Source: an uncultured Aquimarina sp. | GTDB lineage: Bacteria > Bacteroidota > Bacteroidia > Flavobacteriales > Flavobacteriaceae | Assembly: GCA_947498455.1 (NCBI GenBank) | Contig: CANMKK010000008.1 | Location: forward strand, 62,001 to 126,000 | Length of the DNA stretch: 64,000 nucleotides | Reading direction: 5' to 3' | Part shown: positions 45,695-53,435 of the stretch, piece after piece | Numbering within the stretch: the first letter of the stretch is position 1 | Layout: the number at the start of each line of letters is the position of its first letter | Made by a program: the position numbers and the translations under genes | Notes under the pieces: generated by a model | Told to the model about the DNA's origin: nothing | Seen by the model: the letters and a program-made list of their open reading frames with translations, nothing else | Database searches by the model: none

Positions 45695-47044
45695 ATGGAA
45701 AGAGAAGAAAATGAAATAGCCGTAGGATTAGATATCGGAACAACTAAGATTGTTGCTATGGTGGGTAGGTACAATGAGTATGGAAAGATGGAAGTGTTGG
45801 GTGTTGGAAAATCTAAGAGTTTAGGTGTTCATCGTGGGGTGGTTAACAATATTACTCAGACCATACAATCAATACAGCAAGCTGTTCAGGAAGCAGAAAG
45901 CGTTTCGGGAGTTAAGATTAGTGATGTAACAGTTGGTATTGCGGGGCAGCATATACGAAGTTTACAGCACAGAGATTATATCACACGTCCTAATGCAGAT
46001 GCAGTTATTGATGAAGAAGACATAGAGGCATTATGTAATCAGGTCTATAAACTGGTAATGTTACCAGGAGAAGAAATATTACATGTGTTACCACAAGAAT
46101 ACAAAGTAGATGGACAGGCAGAAATAAAAGAACCTGTCGGAATGTTTGGAGGCCGGTTAGAAGCCAATTTTCATGTTGTAGTAGGTCAGGTAACTTCTAT
46201 CAGGAATATAGGACGTTGTGTAAAAAGTTCTGGGTTAGAACTATCCGATGTTACATTAGAACCTTTGGCTTCTGCTAATGCTGTATTAAGTCAGGAAGAA
46301 AAAGAAGCAGGCGTAGCGTTGATCGATATAGGTGGTGGTACAACTGATTTAGCAATATTTAAAGATGGGATTATTCGTCATACCGCTGTGATACCTTTTG
46401 GAGGTAATGTAATTACTGAAGATATAAAAGAGGGATGTTCTATAATTGAAAAACAGGCAGAGTTACTAAAAATAAAATTTGGGTCAGCTTGGCCTGGAGA
46501 AAATAAGGACAATGAAATTGTATCTATTCCAGGATTAAGAGGAAGAGAACCTAAGGAGATAACTTTAAAAAACTTATCAAAAATAATTCATGCGCGTGTA
46601 GTAGAAATTATAGAGCAAGTTTTTCTAGAAATTAAGAATTATGGTCATGAGTCCCCGAAGAAAAAACTAATAGCAGGGATTGTTCTTACAGGAGGAGGAT
46701 CGCAATTAAAGCATCTGAAGCAATTAGTAGAATATATTACAGGAATGGATACGCGTATAGGATATCCTAATGAGCATTTAGCTGGAAATAGTGACCCAGA
46801 GACAACGAGTCCTATGTATGCTACGGCTGTAGGATTGGTAATGGATAGTTTGATACACATAGGTAGGCAAAAGGAAACGGCTATTAAGGAAGCATTAGTA
46901 GCAGAAGAGGAAAAACAACAAAAGGCTACTATTGTAGGAGAAGGTATTGAAGAAGAAGTGCCTGTTGTAAAATCTAAACCCAGAAAAAATATTCTGGAAA
47001 AATGGACAGAGAAGTTCAAAGAATTTCTTGATAATGCAGAATAG
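45695..47044 (+). CDS. ftsA: Cell division protein FtsA
   Basis: Actin-like ATPase that tethers FtsZ to the membrane. 449 aa from the ATG at 45695 (MEREENEIAVGLDIGTTK); an upstream GTG at 45671 would overlap ftsQ and add eight residues. Phosphate-binding VGLDIGTTK at 9-17 and DIGGGTTDLAIF near 209-220 are present, as is the 1C subdomain. The C-terminus ends in a basic amphipathic stretch (LEKWTEKFKEFL) fitting a membrane-targeting helix. The gene is followed by a tandem repeat array before ftsZ. Confidence 0.95.
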   Translation: MEREENEIAVGLDIGTTKIVAMVGRYNEYGKMEVLGVGKSKSLGVHRGVVNNITQTIQSIQQAVQEAESVSGVKISDVTVGIAGQHIRSLQHRDYITRPNADAVIDEEDIEALCNQVYKLVMLPGEEILHVLPQEYKVDGQAEIKEPVGMFGGRLEANFHVVVGQVTSIRNIGRCVKSSGLELSDVTLEPLASANAVLSQEEKEAGVALIDIGGGTTDLAIFKDGIIRHTAVIPFGGNVITEDIKEGCSIIEKQAELLKIKFGSAWPGENKDNEIVSIPGLRGREPKEITLKNLSKIIHARVVEIIEQVFLEIKNYGHESPKKKLIAGIVLTGGGSQLKHLKQLVEYITGMDTRIGYPNEHLAGNSDPETTSPMYATAVGLVMDSLIHIGRQKETAIKEALVAEEEKQQKATIVGEGIEEEVPVVKSKPRKNILEKWTEKFKEFLDNAE

Positions 47045-47052
47045 GATCGAGC

Positions 47053-47206
47053 GTAAAGAAAATGTCTTGTAGACATTTTTAGCGAGAGGCCAGCGTTGAG
47101 GGGTTGGCAAAGTAAAGAAAATGTCTTGTAGACATTTTTAGCGAGAGGCCGGCTTTGAGGGGTTGGCAAAGTAAAGAAAATGTCTTGAAGACATTTTTAG
47201 CGAAGT
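47053..47206 (+). repeat. 59-bp tandem repeat array with hairpins between ftsA and ftsZ
   Basis: Units begin at 47053, 47112 and 47171, period exactly 59; the third is partial and more diverged at its 3' end. Each starts GTAAAGAAAATGTCTTG and contains an inverted repeat AAAATGTCT-TGT-AGACATTTT (TGA loop in unit 3), followed by T. Units 1 and 2 differ at only about two positions (AGCG versus GGCT region). Each hairpin resembles a weak terminator or processing site. Confidence 0.9.
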
Positions 47207-47314
47207 GCTGCTGATGTGGTACTAGAAAATAAAAAAAGAATAAGAAAAACTCAATGTGGAGTTTTAAAAAATATTGAAGAAGTAAAAGAAAAAGAACCCA
47301 GAAAATTAGCAATT

Positions 47315-49303
47315 ATGAGTAGTAATGAAGAGTTCGAAAATATTTCGTTTGATTTGCCCAAAAACCAATCAAATGTGATAAAAGTAATTGGAGTAGGAGG
47401 TGGTGGAAGTAACGCCATTAACCATATGTTCCAACAAGGGATTAAAGGAGTTGATTTCGTTATTTGTAATACAGATGCGCAAGCATTAGAAAACAGCCCT
47501 ATTCCTAATAAGATACAATTAGGAGTATCACTTACAGAGGGACTTGGTGCTGGAGCCAATCCAGAGGTAGGAGAGCAATCTGCTGTGGAGAGTTACGAAG
47601 AGATTAAGAGAATGTTGGACACCAATACTAAGATGATTTTTATCACTGCCGGAATGGGTGGAGGTACTGGTACTGGAGCGGCACCAATAATTGCTAAAAT
47701 GGCAAGAGAACTGGACATCCTTACCGTAGGTATTGTAACTATTCCGTTTCAATTCGAAGGTAAAATGCGTAATGAGCAAGCTCAATTAGGTGTAGAGAAG
47801 CTTCGTTCACATGTGGATTCTTTGGTAGTAATTAATAATAATAAGTTACGAGAAGTTTATGGAAACTTAGGTTTTAAAGCCGGTTTCTCTAAGGCAGATG
47901 AGGTGCTTTCTACTGCATCACGTGGAATAGCTGAAGTAATAACACATCACTATACTCAAAATATCGATTTACGTGATGCTAAAACGGTACTTAGTAATAG
48001 TGGTACAGCAATTATGGGGTCTGCTAATGCCTCTGGTGCTAAACGTGCTCAAGATGCTATTGTAAAAGCGTTGGATTCGCCATTACTTAATGATAATAAA
48101 ATAACTGGAGCAAAAAATGTCCTATTATTAATAGTTTCTGGGAAGGAAGAAATTACTATTGATGAAATAGGAGAGATCAATGACCATATCCAACAAGAAG
48201 CTGGACATGGAGCAAATATTATTATGGGAGTTGGAGAAGATGAGTCACTAGAAGATTCTATTTCTGTAACTGTCATTGCTACGGGTTTTGATGTAGAGCA
48301 GCAAGATGAAATAGTAAATACTGAAACTAAAAAAATAATTCATACACTAGAGGAAGAGCAACGTGCTACAATTCAGGATTTAACTCCTAAATCAACAGCT
48401 AAGACTATTCCAGCTTTATCTCCTACGACAAAAAAAGAAGAAGTTGCAGAAGAACCAATTATAAAACATGAATTGATTGAAGAGGAAGAAGTAAGTGTTA
48501 ATGAATCGTTGTTAATACCTACGACAGAATTTCTTAAGAATATCGATGTCTTAGATCATGAAGAGGTAAATTCTTTTTCTAAAGATGGAGATTTTGTGAT
48601 TATTAATGCTCAGGATATTATTAATCAGATAGAAGTCAATGATGCGAATGAGTTTACTGAGGAAAATGAAAATGAAGATCAATTTACATTAGCATTTGAT
48701 ATGCCAGTAAGTGATCAGAAAGAAGAAATTGAACGTACACAGGTATCAGAAGCAGTTTCTCCTGTTCTCGAAGTTGAAGAGGAAAAACCAATTATTTTTG
48801 ATCTTACAGATGATATTTTAGAAGTAGAGGTAAATGATCCAATAGAAGTAGTTCCGGTAAGTAAAGTGGAATCATCCGGTGATGTTCGTAAGTATAGCCT
48901 TGAAGACTATATGGAAGAAGAAAAACGACTTACAGAAGCAAAACCTCAGGATGAAATTGTGGATGAAGAAGTAGTTTTTGAAAAGAAAACGATTCCTTCT
49001 CCAATGGAACAAATAGAGTCAACAGAAAATGTAGTAGACCCTGTTGAGCAACCAATTTCGGAAACGCTGAAAGCAAGAGCTGCTGAGCGTCGTGCTAAGA
49101 TGAAGGAATTTAATTATAAGTTTAGAAATAATGCATCTCAGATCGATGAAATCGAAAAAGAACCGGCGTATAAACGTGCAGGTATAGATGTAGATTCTAA
49201 GCCAGAATCCTCTGAGTTATCAAGAACATCTTTAGGGGTTGATAGTAATGATAATATCCAATTGAGGAAAAACAATTCTTTTCTTCATGATAATGTAGAT
49301 TAG
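47315..49303 (+). CDS. ftsZ: Cell division protein FtsZ
   Basis: Tubulin-like GTPase that forms the Z ring. 662 aa from the ATG at 47315 (MSSNEEFENISFDLPKN); the open frame extends back to a GTG at 47216 in the repeat area, but homologues start at the ATG. The GTPase signature GGGTGTGAAP is near 119-128 and the core ends around 340. A very long acidic, presumably disordered linker (about 345-645) follows and a short conserved tail (RKNNSFLHDNVD) closes the protein. The long linker is about six times that of E. coli FtsZ; it is common in flavobacteria as I recall. Confidence 0.95.
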   Translation: MSSNEEFENISFDLPKNQSNVIKVIGVGGGGSNAINHMFQQGIKGVDFVICNTDAQALENSPIPNKIQLGVSLTEGLGAGANPEVGEQSAVESYEEIKRMLDTNTKMIFITAGMGGGTGTGAAPIIAKMARELDILTVGIVTIPFQFEGKMRNEQAQLGVEKLRSHVDSLVVINNNKLREVYGNLGFKAGFSKADEVLSTASRGIAEVITHHYTQNIDLRDAKTVLSNSGTAIMGSANASGAKRAQDAIVKALDSPLLNDNKITGAKNVLLLIVSGKEEITIDEIGEINDHIQQEAGHGANIIMGVGEDESLEDSISVTVIATGFDVEQQDEIVNTETKKIIHTLEEEQRATIQDLTPKSTAKTIPALSPTTKKEEVAEEPIIKHELIEEEEVSVNESLLIPTTEFLKNIDVLDHEEVNSFSKDGDFVIINAQDIINQIEVNDANEFTEENENEDQFTLAFDMPVSDQKEEIERTQVSEAVSPVLEVEEEKPIIFDLTDDILEVEVNDPIEVVPVSKVESSGDVRKYSLEDYMEEEKRLTEAKPQDEIVDEEVVFEKKTIPSPMEQIESTENVVDPVEQPISETLKARAAERRAKMKEFNYKFRNNASQIDEIEKEPAYKRAGIDVDSKPESSELSRTSLGVDSNDNIQLRKNNSFLHDNVD

Positions 49304-49324
49304 TAAAGTTTAAAAAAAATATAG

Positions 49325-49366
49325 ATAAACCGATGATCTAGATAAGGGTTATCGGTTTATTTTTTA
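49325..49366 (+). terminator. Intrinsic terminator after ftsZ
   Basis: ATAAACCGAT (49325-49334) pairs perfectly with ATCGGTTTAT (49351-49360), followed by T-rich sequence. Closes the division cluster transcript. Confidence 0.8.
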
Positions 49367-49372
49367 TCTTCG
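49365..49372 (+). promoter_or_regulatory. Candidate -7 box of the YqeY-like gene
   Basis: TATCTTCG differs from TAnnTTTG at one position and is 28 bases before the ATG. It overlaps the T-run of the ftsZ terminator. Confidence 0.4.
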
Positions 49373-49400
49373 CAATCCTAAAGATTAAAACTTAGCTACT

Positions 49401-49850
49401 ATGAGCTTATCGCAACAAGTAATGACTTCTATGAAGGAAGCAATGAAGGCAAAAGATACGAATGCTTTGACTTCATTACGCGCAATTAAATCAGCAATTT
49501 TATTAGCTCAGACAGAGAGTGGAGCAAAAGAAGAGCTGACAGAAGATCAGGAGTTAAAACTATTGCAAAAACTAGTAAAACAACGTAAAGATAGTGCTAC
49601 TATTTTTGCAGAACAGGGAAGAGATGATTTAGCACAACCAGAATTGGATCAAGCTAAAGTTATAGAGCAGTTTTTACCTGAGCAACTTAGTGAAGAAGAA
49701 ATCGAAAAAGTAGTAATAGATATCATTGCTAAAACAGGAGCAGAGGGAATGAAAGATATGGGAAAAGTGATGGGAATGGCTAATGCAGCTCTTACAGGAA
49801 AAGCAGATGGTAAAACAATCTCTACAATAGTTAAAAGCAAATTATCTTAA
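49401..49850 (+). CDS. GatB/YqeY domain-containing protein
   Basis: 149 aa, an all-helical YqeY-type protein related to the tail domain of the tRNA-dependent amidotransferase subunit GatB. Pattern: MSLSQQVMTSMKEAMKAKD, then LRAIKSAILLA (about 26-36), EQFLPEQLSEEEI (about 91-103) and GKVMGMANAALTGKADGK (about 122-139). Its role, perhaps in tRNA-linked amino-acid metabolism, is not established. Confidence 0.92.
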   Translation: MSLSQQVMTSMKEAMKAKDTNALTSLRAIKSAILLAQTESGAKEELTEDQELKLLQKLVKQRKDSATIFAEQGRDDLAQPELDQAKVIEQFLPEQLSEEEIEKVVIDIIAKTGAEGMKDMGKVMGMANAALTGKADGKTISTIVKSKLS

Positions 49851-49860
49851 TATAAAAAAT

Positions 49861-49934
49861 GGCCCAGTGGCGCAACTGAATAGCGCATCAGATTTCGGCT
49901 CTGAGGGTTGGGGGTTTGAATCCCTCCTGGGTCA
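49861..49934 (+). tRNA. tRNA-Arg (anticodon TCG)
   Basis: Cloverleaf by eye: acceptor GGCCCAG/CTGGGTC (one G-U), D stem GCGC/GCGC, anticodon stem TCAGA/TCTGA with loop TTTCGGC giving anticodon TCG, variable GGGTT, T stem GGGGG/CCCTC with loop TTTGAAT, discriminator A. CCA is not encoded. It lies 10 bases after the YqeY-like gene. Confidence 0.9.
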
Positions 49935-49945
49935 CAATTAGCTTC

Positions 49946-49989
49946 AAAAGTTTTGTAAATACTGATGTTTACAAGACTTTTTATTTTTT
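49946..49989 (+). terminator. Intrinsic terminator after tRNA-Arg
   Basis: AAAAGTTTTGTAAA pairs with TTTACAAGACTTTT (one G-U) and is followed by a T-rich tract. The rest of the gap to 50225 shows no gene. Confidence 0.8.
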
Positions 49990-50225
49990 ATCAATTTTCA
50001 AAATATACATGAAATGTTGATTTTTAAATTATAAAGGTTAGAACTTTATATTTAGGTTATGTAAGAAAAAAACTCATTATATTATTGTAGTATCGACCTG
50101 GCATTATCGAACTTTTGGCTAGAAGATTCGAATCTAATCCTTTCAAAATAATAGGTTTATTGAGAATCTGTTCTACATAGTGTTTATTGTTTTTACTAGT
50201 TGAATCCGGCAACTAGAACTAACCT

Positions 50226-51611
50226 TTATTTTGTAAAAAGAAAGTCCAAGTATTCATAAAAGTTATCCATTTTTCCATTTTTGGTGTCTAAGCCATCACT
50301 ACACCAATCATAAAAGCCATGAGCTTGATTATCCTTTCGATCGTATGGGCTATACCATGCTTTTGCATATTCCCAAAAATTATCTCCGCTTGGAGTATAT
50401 ACCTTATTGCCTTGAGGTGCAATTAGGTACACTCCATTTTTCCCTTCTTCAAAATTATCTTTTTTTGGCAAAGGTCCTTTACCTCCGAAATATGAATACA
50501 CCACCAATTGATCAATGGTTTCACAAACTTCTTTAGCTTTGGTTCTGGTTTTTTCGTTTAACTCTTGATGATTGCTAATTTGTTCTGCAAAATCATAAGC
50601 ATCTATGTATGGAAAGATTATTTCTTGTTTTTCTTTTTCAATTTTTTTTTCATTGTAATATCCAGAGGCTTGTTCTATAACAGCATATATATCACTATTT
50701 TGTTCTTCAGATAAAAGTCTTGCTAATTCGTCTATTTTTAATTTAACATTGGTAATCTTAGAGTTATCAAATAACCCAAAAGATGACCATCGTTGACTAT
50801 CATATATTTCTTCTATAAGAAGTTTGGAGAATTGATCAGGAGTCATGCTAAAAGGATCAAGGTTTTTTTCTTTTCCTTCTTCAAAATAATTCTTCTGTTT
50901 ACTGGTTTTTCCATTTGTTTGTAAACGAGTAAATATACTTTTATAATCCAAAGCTTCTGAAATAGGAGCCGACGCGAGGATATAATCTACAGAAAAAGAA
51001 GTTTCGTTTGGTCTCCACTCATAAAAATTTTCCAACCCGGCCATTGAGCATACATCTAATCCTAAAATATCAACCGACTCGTCGGCAGATAATACATCAC
51101 TAAGTTCAGTTGAGTATAGAAAATCTTCCTTTCCTGCTTCATTATCTTGGCACATACTCCAGCCATCTCCATGTGATCGTATAATCAACATATAGTGCTT
51201 TGCTGGATAATAAGTTTTACAATATTTGATAAATCGCTTTAATAGATCGGCATCTCCCATATTAGCTTCATAGGATGTTTCTTTTTGAAATTCTGGTAAA
51301 ATTTCTCTTCCCGATAATTCTTGATAGCTGTTATCATCAATTTTAAAAAGTTTCGTATCTGTAAAATTTTCACTTAGTGTTTTTGAGTCATTTGAATAAC
51401 CTTCAATCCTATCTATTAAGGTAATTATTTCATAACCTTTAGATTGTTTTCCTTTAATCATTTGTTTGATATCTTTCAAAAGATCAATTTTTGAAGAATT
51501 TGATCCAGCTGCATAATACATGATCGTCCAGCCATTATCAGTCTGGCTATGAATTGTTGTAATTGACAAATTAATAAGGGCAACAACTAGTAATTGGAAT
51601 ATGTTTTTCAT
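50226..51611 (-). CDS. Exported clostripain-family (C11) cysteine protease
   Basis: 461 aa from the ATG at 51609-51611, which gives a signal peptide MKNIFQLLVVALINLSITTIHS; a longer frame upstream overlaps the regulator gene and is spurious. Caspase-like dyad: H147 in RSHGDGW and C188 in LDVCSMAG, the usual clostripain spacing. The N-terminal WTIMYYAAGSN strand is typical. It should cleave after basic residues outside the cytoplasm (family knowledge). No sorting domain or lipobox is seen. It lies downstream of a membrane AraC-type regulator in the same direction. Confidence 0.85.
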   Translation of the reverse strand: MKNIFQLLVVALINLSITTIHSQTDNGWTIMYYAAGSNSSKIDLLKDIKQMIKGKQSKGYEIITLIDRIEGYSNDSKTLSENFTDTKLFKIDDNSYQELSGREILPEFQKETSYEANMGDADLLKRFIKYCKTYYPAKHYMLIIRSHGDGWSMCQDNEAGKEDFLYSTELSDVLSADESVDILGLDVCSMAGLENFYEWRPNETSFSVDYILASAPISEALDYKSIFTRLQTNGKTSKQKNYFEEGKEKNLDPFSMTPDQFSKLLIEEIYDSQRWSSFGLFDNSKITNVKLKIDELARLLSEEQNSDIYAVIEQASGYYNEKKIEKEKQEIIFPYIDAYDFAEQISNHQELNEKTRTKAKEVCETIDQLVVYSYFGGKGPLPKKDNFEEGKNGVYLIAPQGNKVYTPSGDNFWEYAKAWYSPYDRKDNQAHGFYDWCSDGLDTKNGKMDNFYEYLDFLFTK

Positions 51612-51714
51612 TAAAATAGCATTTTTTGATTGACTGAAGCAAAAGTAAATACATCTAAAAAATAGAAGAATTTTTTTAAACTGAAGAAGTACTAAAACAG
51701 GAAGATTGCGCGAA

Positions 51715-52818
51715 TCAGGACATTTTTTGAAGTTTTCTGAAGGCCCCAGGAGACATTCCCAAACCAGTATTAAAAGCATTATAGAAAGCACTCTTAGATT
51801 TGAAACCAGCTTCCATACCAATAGCTTCTATAGAATATTTATTAAATAATGGATTACTCAACAAATTTTTGGCAGCCTCAATTCGATATTCATTTACAAA
51901 TTGAATGACGCTTTTATCGGTTTTCTGATTTATAATCTGTGACAAATACCTTTCACTTACTTCTAACCGATTTGCCAGATCCAATCTACTTAAAAGAGGG
52001 TTTTTGTATAGTTCTTCATCGTCCATCAATACGTGTAATTGACTAATAACTTTGGAAACGGTAGTTTCATTTATTTTCTTTTTTTTCTGTGTAGCAATTG
52101 TTTTTTTTGAAATTAAATATTGGTGTATTTCATCTTTTTGAACTACTATCTGAAGTTTGAACACTCCATAATACAATATCCACCAAGATAAAAAAGAAAG
52201 TATAATCAATAGCAAGCTTGTAGTGTATTGTGAATCGAATACATAGAACTCTATTTTAGACAAAAACCAAATGATAATAATACATATCATAAAAAGATTT
52301 AATCGTAACAACCAACATCTTTTCTCTTCTGAAATAGTATTAGATTTTTTTATTAAAATCCTCCCAAAAAAAAATAAAAATACATTGTATGCAAACGATA
52401 TATTATCCTTAATATAAAACACCTGAATAGCAAATTCTTCGTTAAAGGAAGAATTACAAAGATTAAAACTAGCATCTAAAAGAAAAAAAGTTTCAATGAT
52501 CAAAGAACTAAAGAAAGGAAAGTAAAGCCATTTATACCAACTTTTTCTAAGGTACTTATGCTGAATTTGAATCAGAAAATACGTGAATAAAGTGACTGCA
52601 GTCAACAAATCCAACATGACATTATTTATGAATGCCAAAACACCATATTCTGGATCATACCAATCTATAAAGGTTAAACTTGTTAGTAAGAAAAGAGATA
52701 GCGAGAGATAATTATTTGCGCGACTTTTATAAAAAGCAGTAATGATTAACGAAGTACTTATAAAATATCCTAAAATCCCACTGGTAATAATTGCATAATC
52801 TAATATTATTTTGTTCAA
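51715..52818 (-). CDS. Membrane-bound AraC-family transcriptional regulator
   Basis: 367 aa, TTG start. Residues about 1-210 form six to seven membrane helices; the cytoplasmic C-terminus (about 262-365) is an AraC double helix-turn-helix (LANRLEVSERYLSQIIN, then SIEAIGMEAGFKSKSAFYNAFNTG split over two helices). This 7TM sensor-AraC architecture occurs in Bacteroidota. It directly senses something at the membrane and binds DNA; the clostripain gene 103 bases downstream is a candidate target or partner (inference). Confidence 0.85.
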   Translation of the reverse strand: MNKIILDYAIITSGILGYFISTSLIITAFYKSRANNYLSLSLFLLTSLTFIDWYDPEYGVLAFINNVMLDLLTAVTLFTYFLIQIQHKYLRKSWYKWLYFPFFSSLIIETFFLLDASFNLCNSSFNEEFAIQVFYIKDNISFAYNVFLFFFGRILIKKSNTISEEKRCWLLRLNLFMICIIIIWFLSKIEFYVFDSQYTTSLLLIILSFLSWWILYYGVFKLQIVVQKDEIHQYLISKKTIATQKKKKINETTVSKVISQLHVLMDDEELYKNPLLSRLDLANRLEVSERYLSQIINQKTDKSVIQFVNEYRIEAAKNLLSNPLFNKYSIEAIGMEAGFKSKSAFYNAFNTGLGMSPGAFRKLQKMS

Positions 52819-53125
52819 TATTTGCGAAAATTAATTATGACCAAATTATTGTTGTTTAATAATGTTGACCTAATATAGTTTATTTCTTGAATATAAAAGT
52901 GACCCATTTAAGATTAGAACCTAAAACTAACGATGGGATCAAACATTCAAACGAATATAAAGTATTAACTATAACTTTATATTGATATCATTTGTTTTCA
53001 AAACTATATAGTTTATAAGAGATATATCTGTCTTGTTCTTCTTTAAACGGAAAGTATTTACCTATGAACGCAATCCGGATTTTTTGAATTATCGAACCTT
53101 TAAACAATTGAATTTCAAATTTATA

Positions 53126-53158
53126 AAAAAATAAAGAAAAACAAATCCTCTGTAAATA
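53126..53158 (-). terminator. Strong hairpin terminator (minus strand)
   Basis: AATCCTCTGTAAAT and ATTTACAGAGGATT (perfect 14-bp stem, 5-base loop, roughly 53144-53176) are followed on the minus strand by a long T-rich tract. It would terminate transcription leaving the tRNA-like sequence to its right. Stem positions are approximate to a few bases. Confidence 0.7.
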
Positions 53159-53189
53159 ATTAATTTACAGAGGATTGTGTAATTAGTGG

Positions 53190-53221
53190 TGGGAACAGGA
53201 CTCTAACCTGTGTCCGCCTCA
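53190..53221 (-). tRNA. Partial tRNA (3' part only), probable att remnant
   Basis: On the minus strand: T stem ACAGG, loop TTAGAGT, stem CCTGT, then TCCCACC as 3' acceptor strand and discriminator A. No matching GGTGGGA acceptor 5' strand or proper anticodon arm is found in the next 100 bases, so the tRNA is incomplete. Identity cannot be told. It is followed by a terminator, as for a real tRNA operon. A 3' tRNA fragment is a frequent scar of tRNA-directed integration. Confidence 0.4.
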
Positions 53222-53340
53222 GGTGGATATGAGTTTAGAAGATTGAAACCATTTCAAATTGAATATTCTTTAACAAACTCTCTAATATTAATCAAATCTT
53301 TTATCAAAAAGTTTGAACTCTGCGGGTGTGGGGTCACAAA

Positions 53341-53386
53341 TTGGACAAAATTGTCCAAAGCCAGACAATATTGTCTGGCTTTTTTG
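53341..53386 (+). terminator. Double palindrome with T-run upstream of the cysteine-synthase-like gene
   Basis: TTGGACAA-AA-TTGTCCAA (53341-53358) is followed directly by AGCCAGACAAT-ATTGTCTGGCT (53359-53380) and TTTTT. The second is a perfect 11-bp terminator stem. Which transcript it ends is unclear because no plus-strand gene precedes it in the window's last 3.4 kb. Confidence 0.65.
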
Positions 53387-53435
53387 TTTGTAATCATTAC
53401 TTTTATATTTCATTGTTGTAGACAATTTAAGAAAA

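Larger units (their letters stand above)
52819..53435. other. Non-coding junction region with tRNA remnant and terminators
   Basis: 617 bases. From left: AT-rich upstream region of the regulator, a strong bidirectional hairpin (53125-53165), a tRNA 3'-end-like sequence on the minus strand (53190-53221), 110 bases without recognisable content, and two adjacent perfect palindromes ending in a T-run just before the cysteine-synthase-like gene. A 93-codon frame across 53210-53491 is not protein-like. Confidence 0.55.

Noticed and set aside
47053..47206. CRISPR-like array
   Set aside because: Units are directly contiguous 59-mers without variable spacers, and only about 2.6 copies.
46645..47312. 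Minus-strand ORFs over the ftsA end and repeat array with repeated Phe/Ser-rich peptide
   Set aside because: The apparent protein repeat is only the translation of the 59-bp DNA repeat; no start signals or homologous pattern.
47216..47314. N-terminal extension of ftsZ from a GTG
   Set aside because: Begins at the edge of the repeat array and gives a Lys-rich stretch absent from known FtsZ proteins; ATG at 47315 gives the standard N-terminus.
51612..51821. 70-residue N-terminal extension of the clostripain gene
   Set aside because: Overlaps the AraC-type gene by about 100 bases and would bury the signal peptide.
53190..53221. tmRNA 3' end
   Set aside because: The T arm preceded by GGAC looks similar, but the acceptor strand does not fit the conserved tmRNA acceptor with its G-U pair, and no tag reading frame is nearby.
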